30,396 nt of DNA. It comes from Raffaelea ambrosiae (Eukaryota > Ascomycota > Sordariomycetes > Ophiostomatales > Ophiostomataceae). The DNA is taken from positions 1 through 30,396 of the forward strand of contig PCDI01000022.1 in assembly GCA_002778195.1 (NCBI GenBank), given 5' to 3'. Both the position numbers and the translations under genes were made by a program. Position 1 is the stretch's first letter, and the number at the start of each line of letters is the position of its first letter. Positions 21,363-30,303 of the stretch are shown piece after piece. The notes under the pieces were generated by a model, which saw only the letters and a program-made list of their open reading frames with translations, was not told the DNA's origin and did no database searches.

Positions 21363-21417
21363 CGCCCCACTGTTTCGGGTCAAATCCGAGCCCGTACTAA
21401 CCCGAAACGGTGGGGCG
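21363..21417. repeat. 18-bp hairpin with one G-T pair
   Basis: Positions 21363-21380 and 21400-21417 form an 18-bp inverted repeat around a 19-nt loop. The arms read CGCCCCACTGTTTCGGGT and ACCCGAAACGGTGGGGCG; the one mismatch is a G-T wobble. CCCGAAAC/GTTTCGGGT wording recalls the subterminal repeats of fungal hAT elements, but no transposase or target duplication was found. Confidence 0.7.
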
Positions 21418-22593
21418 CCTCGTTACGGGTTCATGGTTCACGACAGAAGTGGGGAACGGGCGACGGGCGATGTGGAGGGCGCTATGCCTGACAAGCGCCA
21501 TCTCATGCAACCCAGCGCTTCTCAGCCCGCCTAACCTGGCGAGCCGAAAGCCGGTAACAGCGATGATCTCGTTTTTCGTACGATTATAGATGAAAAAGAT
21601 CGTACGTGCCAATTTGTCTCTCTTTTCGGCAAGATGTTTCGGCATAGTGGTGGATTTCGTGGTTCCCGTGGTTAAAACGTGGGCGTTCAGGGCATGGTTT
21701 TAGTGGTGAAAAGGTGAATGGACCTTTCGACGACGCTATCCTAATTAGGCTGTAAACTAAGGAAGAATCAAAAATTACCTAACAGGGGGGACCTTTAATA
21801 CACCCCCCAGTACGGAGGTACTTGGGGCTCAAAAAATGTGACCCGAAAAAAATGGGGTGGGGCACGAGTACATCTCTCTGCCAGTCGTCTAAAACCGGCA
21901 GAGCGGCTGTAGTGATTAAGGTAGCAAGGCACGTGCCATCCCTGCTCCCCTCCTTGTCTTGTTGGACGGCTCCAACTGGAAGTACCACGCGCCATGCCGA
22001 ACCATTTTCCAAGCCTTGTGACAAGCGAGCCTAAGAATAACACGCCGAACCAGTACGCTCAGAAAAAACCATGCACCTACATTGCTCATCCTCATCCTTC
22101 GACTGCCTTTTCAGCTGTTCGGTTGGTTAGATTGGCCACCAGGCCATCATGAGGAAAGGCATTAATAAGGACAGCCCTTATTCATTTTTCTCCGTTTTTC
22201 CACCCATGGATCGATATCTATAAGACAAAGTCTCGTTACAGGGAGAGGTTTTTTCAAGACAACAAAGTTGTCCAACGTCGTCCTCCTCTTCCAGTTTCCC
22301 TCTCCTAGAAGTCGCTGTTTCTCATTGCACCAGACAAAAACACAGCCCCATTCGGCGTCAACGTGAATTGAACCTGAAAGAACCATTTGCCCAGGGGGCC
22401 TCCCAGGAAATTGCCGGTCTTCAGGCCACCTCTACTGTAATTGTTCTTCGTCGTCGCTTACAGGTCTCGACTTTCAGTCAACCGTGTCGCCAGAGCTACG
22501 CTGCTGGGGCAGAGATTGATTTGTCTATTTGGTAAGCCGGATTTGTCCTGCTACTTTAGTGCTCCGAACTTCCAGAGTTAACATTGTCGGTTC

Positions 22594-22655
22594 TACTCGT
22601 GCCCGCTCCACTTTAATAGGAACTCGAGGACTCGCACCTCTGGTGGGCACGAGTA
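22594..22655. repeat. 11-bp perfect inverted repeat with 40-nt loop
   Basis: TACTCGTGCCC at 22594-22604 pairs with GGGCACGAGTA at 22645-22655, with partial pairing extending outward (GG...CC). It lies upstream of the copper-fist leader and might act in its promoter or transcript. Confidence 0.6.
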
Positions 22656-22659
22656 GGTC

Positions 22660-23041
22660 CTTTTTTCGGGTCTCTCTCTTAGTCTCGTTTTCTCTTTACG
22701 AAGTACTCTCCCATTCAAGCCTTCCTCTCTCTTTCGTTCTTTCTCTCTCCAGTGTTCGTTTTTCATTAGCTATTTCTTTTCTGTCTCTTTTATCTTTGGT
22801 CTTGCCTTCGCCTATTTCCTTCTTCTTTTTTTGCTCTCTGTATTTTATTTCACATATTTCCTGGCCGTTTTCCTCTGAACGCCTGTGACTTTGGTTTTGG
22901 GTCTCTTGTATTTCTTGCGTCGCCTCCGCCGTTTCGACATTTTATTCTTCTCCTCCCTTCCTCCCATTTTGTCCAGCAGGCACATCGGCCAATCTCTACT
23001 CACTACCCAAACAACGACTGCTCTTGTCGTCCCTACCGAAA
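22660..23041 (+). promoter_or_regulatory. Pyrimidine-rich leader of the copper-fist gene
   Basis: Some 300 bp of T/C-rich DNA (about 22660-22970) lead into the ATG at 23042 (GAAAATGC context). A TTTTTGCTC word near 22829 resembles the core of yeast Mac1 copper-response elements, though it lacks the following A or G, so I give it little weight. No other gene starts nearby on this strand, so this leader most likely belonged to the now incomplete copper-fist gene. Confidence 0.5.
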
Positions 23042-23117
23042 ATGCTCATTGACGGAGAGAAATGGGCCTGCAAAGCCTGTGTTCGCGGCCACCGCGTCAG
23101 GAATTGCCACCATTACG
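23042..23117 (+). pseudogene. Orphan first exon of a copper-fist transcription factor
   Basis: ATG at 23042 opens 25 codons reading MLIDGEKWACKACVRGHRVR then NCHHY, ending at donor GTATGT (23118). This is the first half of the copper-fist DNA-binding domain: the basic start, zinc ligands C-x2-C-x8-C-x-H and the RGHR box. Family members (Ace1, Mac1, Cuf1, GRISEA) bind copper-responsive promoters in the nucleus. The second half, with the KGRP minor-groove motif, should be in the next exon, but everything downstream is the antisense strand of the C2H2 gene ending at 23125, and I found no KGRP-containing exon in this window. The gene is therefore cut at or near its first intron. Confidence 0.7.
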
Positions 23118-23124
23118 GTATGTC

Positions 23125-24284
23125 CTATTCGGCCTTCATACGGCTCATTTCCCACGGCTCGATCGCATTGTGGTTCGGGTCAGCAATGGCCGGGTCAATG
23201 CGGGACATGCTGTTGGGCAGGTTGTTCTGCAGGCCGTCCGCAGTCGGGTCGAATTCCATGCCGTTGCCCTGGACATTGCCCATGCCGTTAATGTGGTTCA
23301 TGTCGCCAGACTCGGCCAGGTGCTGCTGGCTCTTCTTGACGTGCGCGTCGGGGTGCGATAGATGGCTGACGCCGGTCGGATTGCCGCTGCGAATGGAGCA
23401 CTTCTGGAAGTGGCACTTAAGAATGTCACTGCGCGAGAAGGTGGTTCTGCACAGAACGCACATGTACGGGCGGTCGCCGGTGTCTAAAATTGTTAGATTG
23501 GAAAGGGTGGTCGGGAGAAGAGGCCATAAAGTATAACGTAGTCCCAAGCCACTGTCCACAAGCGCGAAAACAAACAAACAGAAAACAAGGTCCAAGCTAT
23601 ACCAAAGGCAAGGGCAACGGGGGAAAAGGGGGACTTACGACGCAGGAGATGACGCCTCAGGTGCTTGGCGTGCAGGTACGTCTTCGTGCAGTGAGGACAA
23701 GGGAACTTGCCATCCGCATCCTTCTGCGGGATCTGGTTCTTGTTGACCGATCCGGCGGCGGGGGGGGCGGGTCTGCCGGGGGCGCTGGGCAGGATGCCAC
23801 GGCGGCCCTGAGAGCCGACCACGCGGGCAGACGGCTTGTTGCCCGGGAGCATGGACCGAGGCATCAGTGGGCTCTGGGCGTAGGGGGACTGCATGCCCTG
23901 CTGGGGCATGACACCGTTGGCAGGCATGGGGCGGGGGTTCGGGGGACCGCGGTTGTCAGGTGCAGGCGTAAGGGCGTTAGGCTGCGGGTGGGCTATGGCG
24001 GTGGTCTGTGGGAGCATGACAGACGAGGTCGGCACGTACTGGCGAGTCGGCTGGTAGTTACCCGGCATTGTCTGGTACGGGCCACGATCATCGTTGGGCG
24101 GAGGGGGGTAGTTGGTCATGACGGAGCCCGGGGTGTTGGGAGTAGCGGGTGTGCGCGGCGTGTGGGGATAGCTGCCGGATGGGGTGCCGGCTTGCACACC
24201 GTTCTGGGGGGTAGACGCGGCCGATGGTGAATAGTACGGACTCGATGTGCCGTTAATCACAGACGAGTAGTGCGTTCCGTCCAT
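23125..24284 (-). CDS. C2H2 zinc-finger transcription factor (possibly C-terminally truncated)
   Basis: Two exons, 24284-23639 and 23483-23125, are joined across a 155-bp intron (GTAAGT...TTTTAG, branch CTAAC), giving 334 residues from MDGTHYSSVING. The N-terminal two thirds is rich in Pro, Asn, Thr and Gln and probably disordered. Splicing creates the finger linker H-TGDRPY, so the intron sits between the last histidine of finger 1 (C196, C199, H212, H216) and finger 2 (C224, C227, H240, C244), the latter of C2HC type. The segment after the fingers (KCSIRSGNPTGVSHLSHPDA) is conserved in a Sordariomycete C2H2 family whose members I believe are longer at the C-terminus. The stop at 23125 is 7 bp beyond the copper-fist donor on the opposite strand, so the end may be a chance stop after a breakpoint. 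Likely nuclear; targets unknown. Confidence 0.78.
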
Positions 24285-25884
24285 TCCTCCTCGGATGTAC
24301 CTTTTCAAGATGTTAGCCGGGAGATGGCGTGACGCGTCGATAAAAAATCCGCTGAAAATCCGTGAGCCAAGGAGTGGGAAAAGGGGCAAGGGAATCATAA
24401 ACAATAGCGCCACTGGCTAAAGTGAGATTTGACGATTTGAGGTAGATGTAAGGAGGTTAGCCGCCAGACAAGAAAACGCCGAGAAAGACAGTGCAGGGAC
24501 TAAAACGCGTATGAAGAAAAAAGGAAAAGAACAGAAAACAAGTCATGAACGGAGGGGGGGCAGGCAGCTAATATAGGATTGTGGGACGTCCAAAAATCGA
24601 AGGGTGCGGGCTAGACACGAAAGAAGAGAGCGCGAGACGGAGAGGCACGCGGAAGGATCCAATGGGCCAGAGCATCAACAACAAAAGAGAGCGGCAGCGA
24701 TAGTGCCAGACAGACACTGCAGAGATTGAGCGAGAGACCGTGGCGTGGCGGCAGCAACGTAGAAGGGCAGGCAAAAGCGGCAGAGCAGTTCAGGGGCAGG
24801 CCCGGATGACCAACGAAACGCGAAACCTGAACCCAAGGAGAAGCAAGGGAAAAAAAACGCAGCCAGAATTGGGGGGCACGACTCAGCTATGTCTACGAGA
24901 ATCCGCCAGCCGACCTGCTATCGTTGCCGAGGCGAGATGCGTGACTCAGGCGGCTTGACCCCTGTACATGCGGTCAACTGTGCATCTAAACATTGGTGCA
25001 CCACCGAATCGGTAAAGGAATAAAATCATCCGTTCCCCCTGTCGCTACCGAAAGCTCGTGTTTTCTTATCCAAGCCCGGATCCCCTGCCGAGATTGGAAG
25101 CAGACGGAGAAGTCCCTTTAATTGTGTACTTTGACTCGATGCTTGAAGGTAAATTTCGGTCTCCGATGAGGCCAATCCGTCGCAGCGGCTGCTTCAAGTC
25201 CTCCCTCTGCCATCTGCCATCATAGACCATCGTAGACCGTGGACTGTGTACCATCATAGAAAAGGAGACATCACGAACCATCGTGAACCATGAACCACAC
25301 GCAACGTACTGGTGTGCCACTTTATCGTTCTATTAACCTTCATTACCGCACAGACAACGCCAACAGCCCACGTAGTCGATCTCTTGGCAAAGGCGCTTAC
25401 TTGTGCCCACTTTTGCAACAAGGCTCGGGGGCGACCGAGTTCTTGTAGATGGCGTGGAGTACGAAGACAGGCAGAGTAGCCGCTTCGCCTTCTCGCCAGC
25501 GCACAAAGGGTGGGGAGGCCCAGGCGCTTCGAATTGACAAGAATAGGACATGAGCGTGACGCCTTTTCATCGTTCCACGCCACGGGGGCACACGGGGGTA
25601 CCGAAATTGCGAACGGAGGAGTCCCACAGTGATTCGGTCGAGGCCCATAAATCGCTTAAAGACATTGGATTTTCTGTACACTGCCCTTGACAATTATTCG
25701 CCCTCGCCACAAGTATTTTCGTGGTTATCTCCCCTGCTTCTGCGATCGAAACGGAGGGGGATCTCTCTCGACTTCGACGAATTTCAGGTCGGAGGCTTTG
25801 TATGCGCAGATGCCACCATTTTCACCGTTCAATGTACTTTTTGTCGAATGATCATTGTTTACAGAGGCAAATTCTGTCGACACG
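24285..25884. other. Intergenic stretch between the two C2H2 genes
   Basis: The part up to about 24900 is the upstream region of the first C2H2 gene; in that gene's reading sense it is T/C-rich. A cluster of CCATCRTAGA units lies at 25217-25260. I see no gene. Confidence 0.4.
25217..25290 (+). repeat. Cluster of CCATCRTAGA decamers
   Basis: CCATCATAGA (25217-25226) and CCATCGTAGA (25227-25236) are in direct tandem. A third exact copy lies at 25251-25260, and degenerate ones (CCATCGTGAA, CCATGAACCA) follow to about 25297. Confidence 0.6.
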
Positions 25885-26811
25885 TCAAAAGAGTACCTGG
25901 CAGGGAGGGCGTTTAATACACAACGACTTTGTATGCGGTGATAAGGTCGATCCTAGCACGTTATTCAGTTCGTATTGCTGCTGGATTTGCTGTTGGTTGT
26001 GCTTCAGCAGTTCGACCTGCCACCGCAGCTCTTTGTTCTCGAGGCGGATGCGCTTCATTTCCTCGTGTGGGTCGTCGTCGCTAATCCGTGAAGAGGCCAT
26101 CCGCTTGAGTCCCCCGGATGGCAGCGGGGGACCGAGGCTCTCCTTGGCCTTGGAGCCGAGGGCGACTGCGTTGGCGGCCGGTGCTGCCGCCTTAGCAGAA
26201 GCAGGTGCTTTGTTGTTGGGAATTGCCAGTGGTATTGCCGTTTTGCCATTCCGGTTGACGTTGTCGCCGTTGGCGCCCGCATCGGCGGTCTCGGGCGGAC
26301 ATTGGCCTGACTGTGCAAAGATTCGGCGGCAGCATTGCTCCGTGTCCGACGGGTGGACATGGCGCATGTGCGAATTGAGATTCTCCGGGCGGGAGAAAGG
26401 CTTTCCGGAGGAGCGCTTGCAGGTATGATACGGGCAGTCAAGCAGGTTTACTGGTCCGCCATGCTTGCCGTGCACCTCTCTTTCATGGCGAACAAGGTCA
26501 CCTGGGCGTGTAAATCCAGGAAGCTTCTCGCAGTCGCCGACGAAGCAACGGTACGGGCGTTTGTGCTTGTCCATGTGCCTCTTGTATTCGGATATGCATC
26601 CAAACCGATGTGTCTCTTCGGTGCAGTCACGCCACGTGCACTCGTACAGCCCTTGGCTGTTCTTCTGCACATCGCGCTTGCCGGCGGGCACAGGTTTCAT
26701 GGAAAGTGACGGCGCGAGCGAGGCGGGCTGAAGGTTCTGGCCGGCAGCCGCTCGCGCGGTCTCGGCCTCTACATTGGCAACTGCAGCAGCGACGGCAGCG
26801 GCCGAACTCAT
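25885..26811 (-). CDS. C2H2 zinc-finger protein with three fingers and coiled coil
   Basis: From ATG 26811 the product is 308 residues in one exon; the frame is open a few codons further upstream without an ATG. An Ala-rich start (1-35) is followed by three long-spaced fingers: C58...H83, C89-x4-C94...H114 and C126-x4-C131...H153, with RPYRCF as the linker between the first two. They are followed by an Ala/Lys/Pro-rich region, then a charged helix, EEMKRIRLENKELRWQVELL and onward (250-285), with the heptad pattern of a dimerising coiled coil. The pairing of such C2H2 fingers (GCEKLPGFT-like, HGKHGGP) with a terminal coiled coil is a recurring Sordariomycete family, likely nuclear DNA-binding, with no function known to me. 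The last 15 residues (SLCIKRPPCQVLF region) look unlike the rest and may be read-through of an altered 3' end. Confidence 0.78.
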   Translation of the reverse strand: MSSAAAVAAAVANVEAETARAAAGQNLQPASLAPSLSMKPVPAGKRDVQKNSQGLYECTWRDCTEETHRFGCISEYKRHMDKHKRPYRCFVGDCEKLPGFTRPGDLVRHEREVHGKHGGPVNLLDCPYHTCKRSSGKPFSRPENLNSHMRHVHPSDTEQCCRRIFAQSGQCPPETADAGANGDNVNRNGKTAIPLAIPNNKAPASAKAAAPAANAVALGSKAKESLGPPLPSGGLKRMASSRISDDDPHEEMKRIRLENKELRWQVELLKHNQQQIQQQYELNNVLGSTLSPHTKSLCIKRPPCQVLF

Positions 26812-28456
26812 ATTGGAGGGTCCTGGCAAGCCGTGATCTGTGGTATCGCTGACGCATTGTCAGCCTTTCATATCGGTCAAACTCGTCATCCACCTGGCCC
26901 ATGTCGGGGTCTCGTCCCGTAGAAAGGAGCAAACACAGAAAAAAAACACGAACCTGGAAAATTGTAACTAAACGCAAAGACGCGGTGGACTGCTGAATAT
27001 TTGATATTTTGATTTTGCTCTGGTATGTCCTTGTCCTTCTTTCTTTTCTTTCGGTTGCTCGCAGAAAACGGTGGGGATGCCTTGTTTTAATATTCGAGAG
27101 AAACGACGAGGTGTAGGACTTCACATGGTCCAAACCCGAAAAGTTGTCCAGGCAGAAAAGACAAGCCCTTGGGTCTGTCTGGGGAGACGGCAAATCTTCC
27201 CTTCCTCGAGTGTAGGTCTCAATGAGTTCGTTGGGGATGGCTCCGTTTTGGGTGGGTCTCTTTTGTGCTCCAACTAGGCGACGGCGAGAGGAGGCGGTGT
27301 TCATCTATGCAGTGGCACTTGCCAAAGGCTATTTTTTTACCTTTCGTACACTTAATAAGTGACTCACGAACACGATACACAGCAGGCAAGGCACTCTCAC
27401 TTCTGTTTTGACACGTCGGCTCTCCTGGCCTAGACATTGGGCCTCTCGCCCTGCCTAGCGGTCTCTTCCTCCGGCTTCTATTAGCGTCTCCTTCCCGTCC
27501 ACCTGTACGGTTCCTGCATTGGATGAAGCGTTGTGGGTTGGCCTCATATGCTATTTTTGTACGCAATGTCTGTATAGGTTTTGTACTGTTGCTTCACATA
27601 TGCCCACTTGCTCTTACACCACTTTTGCCAACAGCCATCTTTGTTAGCGCAAGGCTCAATGTTTATTTTCGCTATCCTCTCCCCTCCACCATATCTTGAA
27701 CACGGTTTTCTGCGTGCTACTGGCTTATGATACATTAGGAAGCCGCGTGCACAAGAGCGTGTGCAAGAAGCACGGTGAGTGCGGCTGTTTTGAGGCAGGG
27801 CAGGTCTGTGTTCACGCTTGTTGCCAACAGAGGAGCTGCTAAAGGCGGAGGCGATGACAGGCTGTCGCCTTCGCTCTTGGATCCGTCAGGCACTTTCGTC
27901 AAGCTTCGGGGTGACCTGGCTCTAGCGTACAGAGAAGTAGGTGAGAGCCTGGAAACGGTGGGTCGTGGTACGAGGATGAACCAATGCACAAAGAATCTCC
28001 TGAGAGCCTTTCTTTTCTACAATGGAAGGACACGGCAAAAAAAAAGGCGCAACATTAACGCCCGAAGCGTCTTTCTGGCCCGCTAGGGGGAGAAAAACGG
28101 GCTCCGTCTTTTCTTCCCCCGTCGTACACCAAACTCATAAATCACGCGACTACGTCTCATTTAGTTTCACTATGAATCTGTACTGTAAGACCCATATCGG
28201 CCTTATATTTTCCCGGCGTGTGCAGATGTCATTTGGTCGCGACGCCAAAGGCCACTCCTGGGTTCCTAGACGCAATGCGGAGCCATGTCTAACCTGGCGA
28301 TAATGTCGCTTTTATACATATAAATATTGCACTCGAAGCCCAAAGTATGTGATAGTTTCTAACGGCTTCTGGCTGTCCAGTTCCCAATAGTAGGTCTCGA
28401 ACTGAGTCGTACTCTTGCTAGAAGGAACCACTCTGGGCGGCGCAACCAGCCGCCCA
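26812..28456. other. Gene-poor stretch between C2H2 gene and ankyrin fragment
   Basis: The part to about 27300 is probably the upstream region of the C2H2 gene; a minus-strand ATG at 26902 opens a short frame (MGQVDDEFDRYE) that could be an upstream exon, but I found no matching splice junction. From 27300 to 28456 there is no supported gene. Confidence 0.4.
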
Positions 28457-28984
28457 TTACAATGAGCATCTCTCGCAGACAGCGCCCCACTCATCCAGTA
28501 ACCCCGGCCGTTGCTTCACTCCCAGTGGTCGCCGGTTTATGTTTGTTAACAGCACCCGACATGCTTCCAACCGCCCGTACAGTGCGATATCCTTGTTTGC
28601 CACATTCCTACACTGCGTGTCAATCACCTCCAGCACCCCGTGGCCTTCTATGTCGCACGCGTGCACGTTTGCCCCTGAGTCCAACAACACCCTCAGCGCG
28701 ATTTTACGACCCAGACGCGCCGCCACCAGCAGGGCCGTCTCGCCTCGGCGATTGCGGCTCTCGGGGTGCGCACCCGTTTCCAGTAGTGTTTTGATGGTGT
28801 CCTCCAAGTTCCCAAACTTGTCCTCGTGTTCATCCGGGATGTGGGTGATCAATGTCATCAGCACCGTATAGCCTTGACGATCGTAGTGGTTGACATCCGG
28901 GGCGGGCGACTTCGACAACAGGTCCCGAATGAGATGCCAATGCATCATCTCCCCGACACCGTCTTTGTTGGCACTCGCCGCCAT
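28457..28984 (-). pseudogene. C-terminal ankyrin-repeat fragment of a Clr5/ankyrin-type gene
   Basis: From ATG 28984 this frame has 175 residues and ends at 28457. It reads VNHYDRQGYTVLMTLITHIP, a helix with TIKTLLETGAHPESRNRRGE, then TALLVAARLGRKIALRVLLD and SGANVHACDIEGHGVLEVID: two to three ankyrin units, followed by YGRLEACRVLL, the usual end of the family whose N-terminal and central parts are at 12591-14880. The ATG is probably internal rather than a true start, because the frame is open upstream into the repeat arm, whose edge is 13 bp away, and because ankyrin units alone lack the DNA-binding-like N-terminus. The two pieces do not overlap in content and lie in opposite orientation. 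Confidence 0.75.
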
Positions 28985-29396
28985 GCTCCTGCCCTTTGTA
29001 TTGTGTGGCAAAAGGGCCTACTCTCTCGCTACAACAACGTTATGTCAATCACGGAATTTGGAGAGAGTTGTTTTCGCTTAATCTTTATTATATTTCGTTT
29101 TCTTTTCTTTTACTTCTCAAACATAGCTTAACCAGGTAAAAATATTACGGAGAAAGGTCTCCAAAAAGGTCCTCTGTAGACCCAATAGCTAATAGGGAAT
29201 CGATGCAGACGCTCCCAGCTCAGCAGAGAGCCCAGCAACTGTGCCATGGGTCGGTCTTGGTTGATGCAGACGTCTCNCAGAGCTCTCTTCTTTCAAAACC
29301 AACTACGACCATTCGACAACTAGTCTCTCATCTTCTTGTTACAAGGATGTCCAACCCCAAGACCTGCCGGCATTATTTTGTTTATATCATCCGACA

Positions 29397-29509
29397 ATAG
29401 CTATCTCAAGTTCNAATGCAGCGTATGTATGCTTGGCGATCTCTTTGCCGTCTACGAGTGCCAGCTCTGCCAGCTGAAGGTCTGCGGCCTATGCCTAGAC
29501 GCCATTTAG
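29397..29509 (+). pseudogene. Cysteine-rich C-terminal frame inside the repeat arm
   Basis: After a possible acceptor at 29391-29396 (ACAATAG), a frame reads YLKFxCSVCMLGDLF, then AVYECQLCQLKVCGLCLD, and stops at TAG 29507-29509 (x is the codon holding N at 29414). Cysteines are spaced C-x2-C-x10-C-x2-C-x4-C-x2-C, like a small zinc-binding module. No start was found, so it could be the last exon of a gene destroyed by the repeat. The same frame lies in the left arm on the minus strand at 2762-2874. Confidence 0.3.
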
Positions 29510-30177
29510 GAAGAGAAAAATGCAAGACGAGTAGACACAGGTAGACAGTTTGTTCCCGAAACCCCATGGTCTTTCTGGCCTCTCAGGGTCCCGTGTCGCC
29601 TTTATTTATATTCGGGTGAGACGACCTCGGCATCCTTCCAGAGAGCAGGTTGCCGTCGTTGCCAAACGAACGAACTCGTGAGAGTGAGCTTTGCTGTAAC
29701 CGAAGCAGGTGCACAAACGGGCGACAAGGTAATAAGAGGCAACAGCATCACAGTTCTTCATTTACTGCCCTAAACAAATGCACTCTCCATCCAACCACCA
29801 GCAACTCTTGTTGCCCACCAGACAAGCACCGTACGGGGGACAAGTGCACAAATACGGAGAGCCTCTGGCAAGCTCGTACGAGGCGGGAAGAACGTATTTC
29901 TGCCACATTAGAACTCTGTACTGAATAGCAAGGCTCCCCCAATGTAATGTAATTAACACGCAAGTTCAGAAGTGATACAGTAAAGAAGTGATCTCTGTCT
30001 GGAACTGTCCGATGACCAAACCAAAGGACGAAGATGAATTGTACACACTGTTCATTTGAGCCCATGAGTCTGTTCGGCTCCTCGGTTTCTTCCTGCAGCC
30101 CTGCAGCTGCCACATCTTCATGAACCCTACGCAGTCGGTCTGACAGAGACATTGCCGCCAGCAGAGGATCGTCGCCG

Positions 30178-30303
30178 TCAAGAACGGCGGAACGCGAGGA
30201 GGTCCAAAGCACACTCCAGGTGCGCGCCATCGTCGGGAGGAAGAGAGGTCCTGAACCATTCGTGATTTAAAGCGTCTTTGGCGGTGATGCGTCGCTCCGG
30301 GTC
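30178..30303 (-). pseudogene. Deleted kinase tail in right arm
   Basis: This is the right-arm counterpart of left positions 1968-2093: the kinase end from DPERRITAKDALNHEWF onward. All upstream kinase sequence, including the intron, is removed by the 1874-bp deletion, so it has no function of its own. Confidence 0.8.

Larger units (their letters stand above)
19202..22659. other. Long gene-poor stretch, about 3.5 kb
   Basis: I find no complete gene. A plus-strand frame at 20152-20406 encodes 84 residues that look like a real protein end (LPLGYQCYTAPPASDAAALI, then PVGYWNGVSFGG and stop) but lacks a start. A strong hairpin lies at 21363-21417 and a second inverted repeat at 22594-22655. The remaining short frames on both strands overlap and show no domain. 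Confidence 0.4.

Noticed and set aside
26335..26852. Plus-strand frames across the second C2H2 gene
   Set aside because: These are antisense shadows; the minus strand encodes three zinc fingers.
26812..26902. Upstream exon (MGQVDDEFDRYE) for the second C2H2 gene
   Set aside because: The only usable GT donor and the nearby ACAG acceptor are in incompatible phases.
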